From Rheinheimera sp. (lineage in GTDB: Bacteria > Pseudomonadota > Gammaproteobacteria > Enterobacterales > Alteromonadaceae), in the NCBI RefSeq assembly GCF_030690345.1, contig NZ_JAUYGV010000008.1, positions 684,433 through 748,432 of the forward strand: DNA of 64,000 nucleotides. Direction: 5' to 3'. The translations under genes and the position numbers were made by a program. Under the pieces are notes generated by a model, which was given only the letters and a program-made list of their open reading frames with translations, was not told where the DNA came from and searched no databases. The number at the start of each line of letters is the position of its first letter. The stretch's first letter is position 1. Shown one piece after another: positions 55,033-64,000 of the stretch.

Positions 55033-56256
55033 TCAGGTGCCCTTGTAGGCGTTGAGCATATCCCACATTGGCGTAAAAATACCCAGCGCTAAAATCAGTA
55101 CCATTACTGCCACTACGGCAATAAGAATCGGTTCTATTTTGGCGGTCAGGCTTTTTAAATCAAACGCCACTTCGCGCTCATAAAAGCCGGCCACTTCGGC
55201 CAGCATTTCATCCATAGCACCGGTTTCTTCGCCTACAGCCAGCATTTGCAGTACCAGCGGGGTAAACATGCCGCTTTGCTGGCTTACCTTAAGTAAGCTT
55301 TCGCCACGTTCTATACTGCGGCGCATTTCACGGATTTTACTGCCGAGGTGCTCATTATCTACCGCGTCGGCCACCAGGGTTAACGCACTGGTCATGGGTA
55401 CACCGGCCTTTAACATCATGCCAAAGCTGCGGGCAAAGCGGCCCAACGTAGCGCGGTAAATTAAATCGCCTACAAGCGGCACGGCCAGCTTCCATCTACC
55501 CCATGTTAAGCGACCCTTATCGGTCTTAACATAAGCGCGCAGCGCCAAAGCACCGCCCACAGCCATGATTAACATTAACGGCCAGAAGCGGACAAAAAAC
55601 GCCGAGCTGGCCAGCAAAGCTTTGGTAGACCACGGCAGTTCAGCATTAAAGCGGGCAAACATAGCGGCAAACTGCGGAATAACCGCCAGGTTAAGAATAA
55701 ACATTGCTACCACTAAGGTGAGTAACACAAAAATAGGGTAACGGGTAGCCTGTTTAATTTGCTTGCGGGTTTCCAGCTCCTGCTCAAAATAATAAGTCAG
55801 CTGTAAAAAGGCTTCATCCAGCCGGCCGGTGTTTTCACCCACGTGCACTATGCTCACCATCAGCCGGCTGAATACGTCGGGGTGCAGCGCCAGCGCTTGC
55901 GACAAATTCCGGCCGCTTTCCAGTTGCTCTACCAACTGCGGCAACAACAGCTGCAGGCGCTTAGATGCTGTGCTTTGTGCCAAACCTTCAATGGCGCGGA
56001 TAATAGGAATGCCGGCCCGCATTAACGAGTACATCTGGCGCGAAAACATAATTAAGTCAGTTAACGACACCTTGCTTTGCCACAGCACTATGCCTTTAAC
56101 AGCGCTGCTGCTTTGTTGCTGCTGCCGTTGAATACTCAGCGGTATATAGCTGCGCCGGCGCAATAAATCGGCCGCGGCGCCTTCATTGCCGGCTTCTACT
56201 TCCCCGCTGACGGCCTGGCCGGCAGCATCTCGCGCTTTGTAAGCAAATAGTGCCAT
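55033..56256 (-). CDS. mshG: MSHA inner-membrane platform protein MshG (PilC/GspF type)
   Basis: 407 residues with duplicated GspF domains (FSRQMYSLMRAGIPIIRAIE and ARSFGMMLKAGVPMTSALT) and three membrane helices. It forms the platform on which the MshE ATPase acts. It starts 4 bp after mshE. Confidence 0.93.
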   Translation of the reverse strand: MALFAYKARDAAGQAVSGEVEAGNEGAAADLLRRRSYIPLSIQRQQQQSSSAVKGIVLWQSKVSLTDLIMFSRQMYSLMRAGIPIIRAIEGLAQSTASKRLQLLLPQLVEQLESGRNLSQALALHPDVFSRLMVSIVHVGENTGRLDEAFLQLTYYFEQELETRKQIKQATRYPIFVLLTLVVAMFILNLAVIPQFAAMFARFNAELPWSTKALLASSAFFVRFWPLMLIMAVGGALALRAYVKTDKGRLTWGRWKLAVPLVGDLIYRATLGRFARSFGMMLKAGVPMTSALTLVADAVDNEHLGSKIREMRRSIERGESLLKVSQQSGMFTPLVLQMLAVGEETGAMDEMLAEVAGFYEREVAFDLKSLTAKIEPILIAVVAVMVLILALGIFTPMWDMLNAYKGT

Positions 56257-56260
56257 AGGC

Positions 56261-57991
56261 TTAGCTTTCCTCTGCCGCTGGCAGTGGGTCGGTATCCAGA
56301 TACTCGGATACGCGGATCACTTCATCCAGGCTGGTAACGCCCTGCTGAGCGTACTGCAAGGCCATAGTGCCCAGGCTGGTAAAATCTGCACTGTGATGCG
56401 CCAGGTTAGTAAAAGCTTCAGTGTCACTGCGCCTTAACGCATCGGCCAGCGGTTTGGTGATCATCAACAGTTCAAACACACCCAGCCGGCCTTTATAGCC
56501 GCTGTGGTTACAGGATTGACAGCCGGGCGCATGCCAGTATTTTGCCGACACACTGGTTTTATGATGCCGCAACCAGCTGCTTTCCAACTCGTCGGGTTGG
56601 TACGGTTGTTTGCAGTAATCACACAGCCGCCGCACCAGGCGCTGCGCTACTATGGCGCGCAAAGCTGATGCCACCAGATAAGGCGCCGCACCCATATCTA
56701 TTAGGCGCAAGGTACTGGTTACCGCATCATTGGTGTGTAAGGTAGATAACACCAGGTGGCCGGTTAAGGCGCCACGCAGGCCCATCTCTGCCGTTTCCTG
56801 ATCGCGCATTTCCCCCACCATGATGATGTCCGGGTCCTGGCGTAAGGTGGTGCGCAGTACATTACTGAAACTCAGGCCTATTTTATGATTCACCTGTACC
56901 TGGTTTATCCGTGGCAAGCGGTACTCTACCGGGTCTTCTACGGTAATAATTTTACTGCCGGCCTGGTTTAACTCGCTAAGCAAACCATACAGGGTAGTAG
57001 TTTTACCTGAGCCGGTTGGGCCGGTAACCAAAATCATGCCGTGCGGACTTTGAATAATACGGCGTAATTTGGCCAGCATCGGCGCCGGAATGCCGGTTTC
57101 TTCCAGTCGCAGTAAGCCGGCAGATTGGTCCAGCAAACGCATTACCACAGACTCGCCGTATTGCACCGGCATGGTGGAAATACGCACATCTATCTGGTGT
57201 TTTTTTACGTTGATTTGAAAACGGCCATCCTGCGGCAAGCGTTTTTCCGAGATATCCAGGTTTGCCATCAGCTTTAAGCGCAGTACCAGCGCCGAAGCGA
57301 TACTGACCTGATTAAGGATATTTTCCTGCAACACGCCGTCTACCCGCTGGCGGATGCGCAGCACTTTGTCATCCGGTTCTATATGGATATCTGACGCTTT
57401 AACCTGTACTGCGTCTTCAAAAATCGATTGCAGCAACTTAACAATGGTGTTGTCGGCGTCAATTTGCTCGTCCAGTGCGCTGACATCCAGCCCGCTGTCG
57501 TCACCGTGCTCGGCCTTCAGCTGGGTGGCAAAGCTTTCAATTTGCCGCGTGCGGCGATACAAGGTGTCAAACGCTTGAATTAACTGGCTTTCCCGCACTA
57601 CGGCCAGCTCTATTTGCCGTGGCGCCAGCAGTTCTGCCAGTTGATCCATTGCGGCTAAATCGGCCGGGTCACTCATGCCCAGCAGTACAGTGTCATCACG
57701 ATCTTCCAGCACCAGGGCACGGAAACGCCGCGCCTGCACTTCGGGCAATAGTTGCACAGCTTTCGGATCTATCGGCTTTTGCGCGATATCCAGAAACGGC
57801 ACATTCAGCTGCTGCGCCAAAAACTGCAACAGCTGGGCTTCTGACAGAAAATTCAGCTCGGTCAGCGTGGAGCCTAACTTACGGCCGCTTTGCTGTTGTT
57901 GGGTTAACGCTTGTTGTAACTGTGGCTCTGAGATAATGCCCTCATGCACCAGTAAATCACCCAAACGCATTTTTAAACGTGGTCTTTGCAT
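56261..57991 (-). CDS. mshE: MSHA extension ATPase MshE (PilB/GspE type)
   Basis: 576 residues. N-terminal MshEN c-di-GMP-binding region (RLGDLLVHEGIISEPQLQQAL), then the ATPase: Walker A TGPTGSGKTTT (around residue 328), VEDPVEYRL, Walker B GEMRDQETAEM, and the zinc tetracysteine C-x2-C...C-x2-C near 465-500. MshEN is known to bind c-di-GMP, linking pilus extension to surface life. Confidence 0.95.
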   Translation of the reverse strand: MQRPRLKMRLGDLLVHEGIISEPQLQQALTQQQQSGRKLGSTLTELNFLSEAQLLQFLAQQLNVPFLDIAQKPIDPKAVQLLPEVQARRFRALVLEDRDDTVLLGMSDPADLAAMDQLAELLAPRQIELAVVRESQLIQAFDTLYRRTRQIESFATQLKAEHGDDSGLDVSALDEQIDADNTIVKLLQSIFEDAVQVKASDIHIEPDDKVLRIRQRVDGVLQENILNQVSIASALVLRLKLMANLDISEKRLPQDGRFQINVKKHQIDVRISTMPVQYGESVVMRLLDQSAGLLRLEETGIPAPMLAKLRRIIQSPHGMILVTGPTGSGKTTTLYGLLSELNQAGSKIITVEDPVEYRLPRINQVQVNHKIGLSFSNVLRTTLRQDPDIIMVGEMRDQETAEMGLRGALTGHLVLSTLHTNDAVTSTLRLIDMGAAPYLVASALRAIVAQRLVRRLCDYCKQPYQPDELESSWLRHHKTSVSAKYWHAPGCQSCNHSGYKGRLGVFELLMITKPLADALRRSDTEAFTNLAHHSADFTSLGTMALQYAQQGVTSLDEVIRVSEYLDTDPLPAAEES

Positions 57992-57995
57992 CAGG

Positions 57996-59099
57996 TTACT
58001 CTGTAGCAGCTAAACGCTGTTGAATGTAATTCCGGCTGGCAGCAGACAGTGTTTCACTGTGTTGCCATGCCTGGCGATAATAATGCTGTGCCTGAGCGCG
58101 CTCGGCCTGTGCATCAAATGAAATAGCCGCCCCCAGCCACCAACGCCCCTGCTGTGGTTGCAGCACCACCAGTTGCGAAAACCAGTGCAGTGCTCCCTGA
58201 TGCTGCCCCAATTGCTGCAGCGCGGTCGCCTTCATGCCGTAGTAATCCGGTTGCTGCGCTAAGGTAAATTGTGGCGGCAACAAGGCATCTACCGCTTGCC
58301 ATTGCTGCGCTGCCGCAGCGTGCTGCGCCAGCATTAACTGAATATCGGCATGCACTATGCCTTGTGCCACCGCTTGTTGTAACACTGCATGGGCTTGTGC
58401 CGGCTGTCCCAGTTGCAACCACAGCCCGGCCTGCGCCAGATATAACTCCGCGTCTTGCGGCGTTAGCTGCTGCAGTTGCTGCCAGTATTGCAACGCCTGC
58501 TGCAATTGGCCGTTTTGTGCAGCAGCCAGCGCTTGCTGCCGTAACCCGGCTTTACGCTGCGCTATGGGTTCGGCCGCATGTTCAATTGTCATCTTACCGG
58601 CCGGCGCTGCGGCTTTAGTAACCGGGGCCGGAACCTCGTTTACCACTATAGCTTGCTGTGATGCTTGTGATTGTGGCAAAGCCTGTAGCGGTACAATAAC
58701 GGCTACCGGCAACGGCTGCTCAACTGTGTTTTCTGTGCTTTCTGCATTCTCAGCACTTTCTGCGCGGACGCTATTGGCAGCCTCTACGCTACCAAGCACT
58801 GAACCATCAGCCGCAGCCGCTACTGCAGTATCCGCGGTTAAACTCTGTGCTATCTCCACAACATCTGTAGCCGCCGCTGGCTGTAGCACAGGCGTTGTCG
58901 CGGCAGGGTTATCCGCGGCGACATCGCGGGTTAAAATGGCGTACACCGCAAAGCAGAGTAAGCAGAAGCTTAGCAACAACAATATATTCAGCCATAATGG
59001 CCGGTCCGGCCGGTAGGCCAATTGCGCCGCCGGCTCTGTGGCAACAGCTGTGTGTTGGCGCTGCTCTAAATCGCGCAGCATTTTATTTAATACACTCAT
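57996..59099 (-). CDS. mshN: MSHA biogenesis TPR protein MshN
   Basis: 367 residues: N-terminal MSVLNKMLRDLEQRQ, TM helix about 35-58, an Ala/Val/Glu-rich low-complexity linker (60-160) and Gln/Ala-rich TPRs (about 185-360, QQALQYWQQLQQLTPQDAELYLAQAGLWL). Helps assemble the complex with MshM and MshL. Overlaps mshM by 4 bp. Confidence 0.9.
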   Translation of the reverse strand: MSVLNKMLRDLEQRQHTAVATEPAAQLAYRPDRPLWLNILLLLSFCLLCFAVYAILTRDVAADNPAATTPVLQPAAATDVVEIAQSLTADTAVAAAADGSVLGSVEAANSVRAESAENAESTENTVEQPLPVAVIVPLQALPQSQASQQAIVVNEVPAPVTKAAAPAGKMTIEHAAEPIAQRKAGLRQQALAAAQNGQLQQALQYWQQLQQLTPQDAELYLAQAGLWLQLGQPAQAHAVLQQAVAQGIVHADIQLMLAQHAAAAQQWQAVDALLPPQFTLAQQPDYYGMKATALQQLGQHQGALHWFSQLVVLQPQQGRWWLGAAISFDAQAERAQAQHYYRQAWQHSETLSAASRNYIQQRLAATE

Positions 59100-60013
59100 A
59101 ATGCCGCCAACCTTTGCAGCCAGCTGCTGTTAGCCGCTACCGCATAGCCGGCGATTCCGGGCAGCAACAAACAGGCGGCATACCACAACCAGCTGCGCGG
59201 TTTAGGCTGTACATCTTCGGTATCCAACGCGGCGAGGCGCACATGCTGATAGCCGGCAGTGGCTTTGCCTTCACCAAATGCCAGCAACAGTGCTTTATGC
59301 GCCAGTATATTTACCAGCCTTGGAATACCGCGGCTATAACGGCTTAATGAGCGCAGCGCCGCGCCGCTGAACAACATCTGGTTGGCGCCGGCCTGTGCCA
59401 ACCGCTGCTGTAAATAGGCGGCCACCTGAACACGGCTCATCAAAGCCAGTTCACTGGAAAAGGTAATACGCTGACGCAGCTGGCGAAAGCGGTAGCTTGC
59501 CAGCTTTTTATTCAACTCCGGCTGGCCAAACAATACCACCTGCAGCAGTTTTTGCTGCTGGGTTTCCAGATTGGTCAGTAAACGCAGCGCCTCTAAAGTA
59601 TCGTCCGGCAATGCCTGGGCTTCATCTATCAACACTATGGTTTTTTTACCCTGGGCGGCCAACAGCAGCAATTGCCGTTGTAACAGCTGCAATAATTGCG
59701 CCGCATCAATATTGGCCGAGTGTTTTAAACCCAATTCCAGCGCCAGTGCCCAACGTAACTCCAGCGGCGTTAAACAGGGATCCGGTAAATACGCCAGCTG
59801 CCAGTCGGCGTCGGCTTGTTGCAGCAATTTACGACACAGCAGGGTTTTGCCACTGCCGACTTCACCGGTAATTTTAATAAAACCTTCGCCGGCGGCCAGC
59901 GCAGTTTGTAGTACGGCTAACACATCCTGATGCTGTTGCAACGGCACAAAGAACGCCGTATCCGGCGTTAGGCCGAACGGCATTCGGTTCAGTTGGAAAT
60001 GCCGTTGATACAT
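59096..60013 (-). CDS. mshM: MSHA biogenesis AAA ATPase MshM (ExeA-like)
   Basis: 305 residues from the ATG at 60013, 2 bp after the mshL stop; the longer frame to 60073 is not used. MYQRHFQLNRMPFGLTPDTAFF start, Walker A TGEVGSGKTLLCRKLL, Walker B IVLIDEAQALP, and a C-terminal TM helix (about 277-296). It resembles ExeA/GspA, which helps secretins cross the wall. Confidence 0.92.
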   Translation of the reverse strand: MYQRHFQLNRMPFGLTPDTAFFVPLQQHQDVLAVLQTALAAGEGFIKITGEVGSGKTLLCRKLLQQADADWQLAYLPDPCLTPLELRWALALELGLKHSANIDAAQLLQLLQRQLLLLAAQGKKTIVLIDEAQALPDDTLEALRLLTNLETQQQKLLQVVLFGQPELNKKLASYRFRQLRQRITFSSELALMSRVQVAAYLQQRLAQAGANQMLFSGAALRSLSRYSRGIPRLVNILAHKALLLAFGEGKATAGYQHVRLAALDTEDVQPKPRSWLWYAACLLLPGIAGYAVAANSSWLQRLAAL

Positions 60014-60015
60014 CG

Positions 60016-61680
60016 CTAATTGGCCGACCAGTCTGACAGTTGCACCGAAGACTGCTGAATTTGCTGCTGCCATACGCCTTCACCAACCACGGTGGGTTTA
60101 AGCAGAATAACCAGCTCTTTTTTCTTTTCTACCTTGCTGATACTGGTAAACAACTTACCCAGTATTGGTATAGCGCTAAGCACCGGCGTACGTGACTCAC
60201 TGTCGCTGGTAACGGTTTGCATTAAACCGCCAATCACCACGATTTCGCCGCTGCGGGCGCGGATAATGGTATCAGACTCACGAATATTGCTTTGTGCCAA
60301 CGGCAGGATCACTTCTTCGTTGCTGAAACGGATGGTTTTACTTTGTTCTGCCGTCTCGGTTACTGAAGGGTGCACATGCAGGATCACGCTGCCGTTTTGG
60401 TCAATTTGCGGTGTAACATCCAGCGCGATACCGGAGAAAAACGGCTGCAAAGAGATATTCGGTGTACTGATAGTGCCGCCAACGCCGGATATAGTGTCGC
60501 TGCTGATGTTAGTAACAAAGTATTCGTCCTGGCCTACTTTAATTACCGCTTTTTGGTTATTCATTGCAGTAACCCGCGGGCTGGACAATACCTGCGCATT
60601 GCCCTGAGTTTCCAGCAGGTTAATTACGCCGTTAAAATCGGCATTATTAAATGAAATAGCGGTAACGCCACCTAAAGAGCTGCTGATAGCATTACTGGCC
60701 ACCGCACCACTGGTGCTGAAATTAAAGCCGGTACTACGCAGGTTCATAATGGCGTTTTGCCAGTTAATGCCTTGCTGATACTCATCATTGAGGGTAACTT
60801 CTATGATCTTCGCTTCCAACACCACCTGGCGCTGTAAGTGTTGTTCAGACTGGCCCAGGTAGGCTTTTACTGCGGCAATTTCTTCCGGCATACCCCGTAC
60901 GGTTACCAGGCCGGCCTGCGGCGTAACCACTACCATCCGTTGTGGCCCGTCGCCCAACACAGTACTGACAGCTTTTTCCAGATCTTTCCAAAAGTCGGTT
61001 TGGCTTTCACTTTTTATCGTGCTGCCGTTAAATTGCTGTTGGCCGGATTGGCCCTGGCCGTTTTGATTGTTTTGGTTATTGGCCTGGTTGTTATTCTGGT
61101 TATTGTTATTATTGTTGTTGCCGTTATTCTGATTGCTTTGGTTGTCTTGCGACACACCGCCGGAATTTACCGCAATGGAAGAAAAACCCTGACGCTGCAA
61201 CATCAGATAATTTACAGCGATGCTCTCAGTGCGCAGCCCTGCCGGATAAACTTTATATACCAAGCCTTGCAGGCGGATATCAAAACCATACAGTTGCTGC
61301 ACAATGGCCATAGTTTCGGCCAGCGTAACCTGCTTTAACTGCAGGCTGATATTGCCACTGACATCCGGGTGCAACACCACGCTATAGGGTGTGTCTGTAA
61401 CCAATGATTGAAAGAAATCTACCAGATCTGCCTGCACGGCGGCGACGTTAAAGCGCGGCAACTGCGGCTGCACCGGGGTATAGCCGGCGCTGAGTAGATC
61501 TTGGGTTACTGCTGCCGGTACCGGCGCTGCGGCTTGCGCTGCGGCATGATTCTGTTGCGCGGCCTGGTGTAAATCCTGTTTAGCTTGTTGCGGAATTGCA
61601 GTGGGCGTAAAGGCCTGGCAACCGGCCAGCAGTGCGCTGCTGCATAGCCACAGTATTTTGTGTCCTGACTTATTCTTCAT
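60016..61680 (-). CDS. mshL: MSHA secretin MshL
   Basis: 554-residue outer-membrane secretin with lipobox LLAGC (Cys21). N0/STN domain (70-150; ISLQLKQVTLAETMAIVQQLYGF), an Asn/Gln-rich insertion (179-216), an N1 domain (220-300), and the secretin barrel (EARIIEVTLNDEYQQGINW-like strand to GEIVVIGGLMQT and the VEKKKELVILLKPTVV end). It forms the pilus channel. It overlaps mshK by 11 bp. Confidence 0.93.
   Translation of the reverse strand: MKNKSGHKILWLCSSALLAGCQAFTPTAIPQQAKQDLHQAAQQNHAAAQAAAPVPAAVTQDLLSAGYTPVQPQLPRFNVAAVQADLVDFFQSLVTDTPYSVVLHPDVSGNISLQLKQVTLAETMAIVQQLYGFDIRLQGLVYKVYPAGLRTESIAVNYLMLQRQGFSSIAVNSGGVSQDNQSNQNNGNNNNNNNQNNNQANNQNNQNGQGQSGQQQFNGSTIKSESQTDFWKDLEKAVSTVLGDGPQRMVVVTPQAGLVTVRGMPEEIAAVKAYLGQSEQHLQRQVVLEAKIIEVTLNDEYQQGINWQNAIMNLRSTGFNFSTSGAVASNAISSSLGGVTAISFNNADFNGVINLLETQGNAQVLSSPRVTAMNNQKAVIKVGQDEYFVTNISSDTISGVGGTISTPNISLQPFFSGIALDVTPQIDQNGSVILHVHPSVTETAEQSKTIRFSNEEVILPLAQSNIRESDTIIRARSGEIVVIGGLMQTVTSDSESRTPVLSAIPILGKLFTSISKVEKKKELVILLKPTVVGEGVWQQQIQQSSVQLSDWSAN
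61033..61146 (-). repeat. Asn/Gln-rich low-complexity coding segment in mshL
   Basis: Residues 179-216 of MshL are almost all N, Q and G (blocks such as NNGNNNNNNNQNNNQANN), encoded by AAC/AAT and CAG/CAA runs. A flexible linker between N0 and N1; slippage-prone DNA. Confidence 0.75.
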
Positions 61681-61993
61681 ATTGTTTTATCGCTGTGTTA
61701 AGTAACGGCAATACCCGCTGTTCACCATTTAATTGCAAAACTACCTGTGCCTGCTGAATGTCGGCTACCCGATACTGCTCAACCCGATCTCCCTTGCGTA
61801 CCAGTTGGCCGTTTATCAGTGCAACCAAACCCTGTTCAGTATTCTTAATCAGTTGCAGCCGGAGGCTGACCGGCGCAGCAGCGCTTTGTACCGCGCTGCC
61901 GTCAATTTGCCAACCACTGGCAGGCTTGGTAGGATCGGCCTGCAGCTGGCTGCTTAGCAGCAAGGCCAGACTACAAACGAATAAAATCTTCAT
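61670..61993 (-). CDS. mshK: MSHA biogenesis protein MshK (PilP-like)
   Basis: 107 residues from the ATG at 61993 (a GTG two codons earlier is also possible). Signal peptide MKILFVCSLALLLSSQLQA, then a small beta domain LVALINGQLVRKGDRVEQYRV as in PilP/GspC HR domains. Periplasmic link between the platform and MshL. Overlaps mshJ by 23 bp. Confidence 0.85.
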   Translation of the reverse strand: MKILFVCSLALLLSSQLQADPTKPASGWQIDGSAVQSAAAPVSLRLQLIKNTEQGLVALINGQLVRKGDRVEQYRVADIQQAQVVLQLNGEQRVLPLLNTAIKQYEE

Positions 61994-62621
61994 ATTCACT
62001 CACTGTGCTCAGCTTTAACGACAATTCTGCCTGAGGGTACTCCAACACGCGATACTCCAGCCCGGCGCGGTTTACCAGCCCCGGCAATTGCTCAATACGT
62101 TGCAGTACTGCATACAACTTAGCGTAACTGCCGCTCATTACCAGCGTAATAGTATGCTGATATAATAATGCCGCTTCGTCATCAGCCTGCCCTGCCAGCC
62201 TGACCGGTTGCGCCGGCGGGGTAGACAAGCTGGTTACCTGCACACCGCTGCTGCTTTGCAGTATGTTTTGCAGCAAGCTGATCATTTGCTCTGAGCCGAC
62301 AAAATGGGCAGCACTTAGTCTTATTTCGCTATTAAGTTGCTGCTCTTGCTGTTGCAATCCGGCTATTTGCTCCAGATACTTTTGATCCATATTCACGCTG
62401 AGTTGGCGCCGCAGGGTATCGGCCTGCGCTTTGGCATCATGTTGTTGCTGTTGCAAAGTGCTCAGTTGCTTTTGCCCTTGCTGAGCAGCCAGTAATACCG
62501 GCTCCAGCAGATAAATCAGCAATAACCACAGCGTAAGAAAAATAGCGCCCAACGACAGCAACAGTTTTTCCCGCTGCTGTAACTGACTGAATTTGTCTGA
62601 TAATAACTGCCATTGCGTCAC
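61971..62621 (-). CDS. mshJ: MSHA biogenesis protein MshJ (PilO/GspM-like)
   Basis: 216 residues: TM helix about 23-45, a coiled-coil (GQKQLSTLQQQQHDAKAQADTLRRQL) and a periplasmic ferredoxin-like domain. It pairs with MshI2. Overlaps mshI2 by 4 bp. Confidence 0.88.
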   Translation of the reverse strand: MTQWQLLSDKFSQLQQREKLLLSLGAIFLTLWLLLIYLLEPVLLAAQQGQKQLSTLQQQQHDAKAQADTLRRQLSVNMDQKYLEQIAGLQQQEQQLNSEIRLSAAHFVGSEQMISLLQNILQSSSGVQVTSLSTPPAQPVRLAGQADDEAALLYQHTITLVMSGSYAKLYAVLQRIEQLPGLVNRAGLEYRVLEYPQAELSLKLSTVSEYEDFIRL

Positions 62622-63214
62622 AAGCCGGCTCCTTGTTGGGCTACCAGCTGAAAGCTTACTGCGCTCTGTTGTGGTACCTGCAACATATTAACCTCGCTAA
62701 AGCGCTGCCCTTTGAAATAGCTGAGCCGGCGTAAATCTTCCAGCCATAACGGCACTTTGTCCGGTTGCAATGAAATGCCGCTGAAGCTGCTGTGCTGTTG
62801 CTGCAAACTAAAAGCAGTTAACCACAGCTCCTGCCGGTCTATCTGCAGCAAATGCGCAAACACCGGGCTGTACAATTGACCGGCTTGTTGCTGCTGTTGA
62901 GCAAGGTAGCCTAACAGTTGCTGCTTTTGCCGTACCCGGTGCTGCACCTGTTCATATTGCTTGATCAGCTCTGCTGACGGCTGGCGCTGCTGCAGTGCTT
63001 GTTGATACAACAGCACTTCCTGTTGCTGCACATCCAGTTGTTGCTGCTGTGTTGCAAGCTGCGCAGCCAGTTGTTGTTGCTGATACTGCAACAACAACCA
63101 AGCCGACAGCAACAGACCCACCAGTAACAACCAGGCAGATAATACCCGCTGCAAGCTGAGGCGATCGGTTACCGGATACAGTAGCGGTTGATACAGGTTT
63201 ACCTGCTGTTTCAT
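62618..63214 (-). CDS. mshI2: MSHA biogenesis protein MshI2 (PilN-like)
   Basis: 198 residues, beginning MKQQVNLYQPLLYP (the PilN-type NLY start), TM helix about 24-43, and a Gln-rich coiled-coil. Inner-membrane component with MshJ. Overlaps mshI by 4 bp. The msh gene name differs between genomes. Confidence 0.87.
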   Translation of the reverse strand: MKQQVNLYQPLLYPVTDRLSLQRVLSAWLLLVGLLLSAWLLLQYQQQQLAAQLATQQQQLDVQQQEVLLYQQALQQRQPSAELIKQYEQVQHRVRQKQQLLGYLAQQQQQAGQLYSPVFAHLLQIDRQELWLTAFSLQQQHSSFSGISLQPDKVPLWLEDLRRLSYFKGQRFSEVNMLQVPQQSAVSFQLVAQQGAGL

Positions 63215-64000
63215 GCGGCCGGCTCCTTCATCTGTGCGCTAACCGCGGCCACTGCGGGCCAGCAGCGTAACAGTTCGTTGTCGTTCAGTGTTGCAGCCAA
63301 TGGCGGCGCTTGTAACGGCTCAACACGGTTGAAGCCGCTTTGACTGAGTAATTCAGCCATAATCTGTGGCGCCGTCATCAGTAAGCGGATATCGCGCACC
63401 GGCGGCTGCTTGAGCTGGCTTTCGAAATAATCCATTGAACGCTGCAGTTCTAACTGCAAGCGATCCAGGGTTCCAGCGCGTAAGTCTTCTTCGCTGCTTA
63501 AATGCAACTTACTGAAACCGCGGGTGCGTCTGGAGAAGTAAAGCAAACCATCACGCACAATTTGGATCAATACTTCCTGATCCGGCTGATGCACCACCAA
63601 CATGCTGGCCTGAGTGCTTAGCGGCAGCAGTGCAGCGGCTAGCCATTCTTCCGGTTGTATTGACACTATTGCCGGGCCGGCGCTGTTTACGGTATTAACC
63701 AGCTGCTTTAACCAGGCGAGGCTGGCCACTACCACATTAATTTTAGCCTGTGTGGTATTATTGCCGGGTAAATCAATGTAGTCCGCCACGATATCTTCCG
63801 GCGCAATACTCACCAGATCTTTTACCTGCCATGGCAATGCCTGCAGCATTTCTTCAGCGGCAACAGCCGGCTTGTCCAACTGCACCAGCTGGTAGAAATC
63901 GGCTGCCAGAATAATGTGCAGCCGGCTATGCGCCGGTGCTACGGCAAGCGCTTCAAGCAATGCCGGCTGCCAATTACCGACACTAAAGTTGATGGTTTTG
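63211..64000 (-). CDS. mshI: MSHA biogenesis protein MshI (PilM-like), partial
   Basis: The frame stays open to the window end (reads ...KTINFSVGNWQPALLEALAV...), so the start lies beyond it; about 263 codons are visible. Segments LHIILAADFYQLVQLDKP and LPWQVKDLVSIAPEDIVADYIDLP are typical of MshI. It is the cytoplasmic actin-like partner of the alignment complex. First msh gene visible here. Confidence 0.85.
   Translation of the reverse strand, partial: KTINFSVGNWQPALLEALAVAPAHSRLHIILAADFYQLVQLDKPAVAAEEMLQALPWQVKDLVSIAPEDIVADYIDLPGNNTTQAKINVVVASLAWLKQLVNTVNSAGPAIVSIQPEEWLAAALLPLSTQASMLVVHQPDQEVLIQIVRDGLLYFSRRTRGFSKLHLSSEEDLRAGTLDRLQLELQRSMDYFESQLKQPPVRDIRLLMTAPQIMAELLSQSGFNRVEPLQAPPLAATLNDNELLRCWPAVAAVSAQMKEPAA

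Overview
The window reads as a chromosomal segment of a marine or freshwater gammaproteobacterium. The mannose-sensitive-haemagglutinin (MSHA) type IV pilus cluster joins directly to mreBCD-maf-rng-yhdP-nitrilase-tldD. This gene order, together with a PEP-CTERM protein, a cyanide-insensitive-type cytochrome bd operon and a conserved Alteromonadales-like intergenic repeat, points to the Rheinheimera/Alishewanella/Arsukibacterium group. That placement is inference from gene order and protein style, not from a search.

Layout. 1-2.6 kb: start of an RND efflux permease and its membrane-fusion lipoprotein (minus strand), behind a promoter overlapped by a perfect palindrome. 2.7-4.2 kb: an OsmC-family protein and a PEP-CTERM protein. 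4.2-12.6 kb: an accessory stretch, clearly AT-richer from about 6.3 kb. It holds a methyltransferase plus an HNH nuclease fused to a LexA/UmuD-like S24 domain, a small protein plus a CoiA-like zinc-ribbon/PD-(D/E)XK nuclease, an unrecognised all-alpha protein, a cassette of a 42-residue Gly/Asn-rich peptide, a HicA-like protein and a large ankyrin protein, and a DUF6933 protein plus a second PD-(D/E)XK protein. 12.9-22.4 kb: a degenerate HNH-like protein, the cydABDC respiratory operon with a radical-SAM-like tail gene, DUF2892 and DUF885 proteins. 22.7-28.2 kb: a second accessory stretch with a small His-rich secreted protein, another nuclease-like protein, and a four-gene SIR2-HerA defence operon with an upstream CoiA-like zinc-ribbon gene and a downstream KTSC gene. 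This operon lies beside a tRNA-Arg(CCG) gene and two nearly identical 79-bp structured repeats.

28.8-47.1 kb is core: a CHASE/PAS histidine kinase, an M3 peptidase lipoprotein, pmbA, darP (yjgA), ilvE, then (all minus strand) tldD, a nitrilase, yhdP, rng, maf, mreD, mreC and mreB. 47.3-64 kb is the MSHA pilus locus (mshI to mshQ, no recognisable mshF), almost all genes touching or overlapping.

How the parts work together. The MSHA locus supplies an inner-membrane platform (MshI, I2, J, K, G), a secretin (MshL) with its AAA partner (MshM), the extension ATPase MshE, TPR protein MshN, and pilins/minor pilins (MshB, A, C, D, O, P) with the large exported MshQ. MreBCD sets cell shape. TldD/PmbA form a paired protease. 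The cyd operon makes and assembles a bd-type terminal oxidase. The most interesting material is in the two accessory stretches: the extended SIR2-HerA operon, the methyltransferase/HNH-S24 pair, the peptide/HicA-like/ankyrin cassette, and a dispersed structured repeat whose third relative at 35.2 kb shows compensatory stem changes. No integrase, transposase or CRISPR array was seen.
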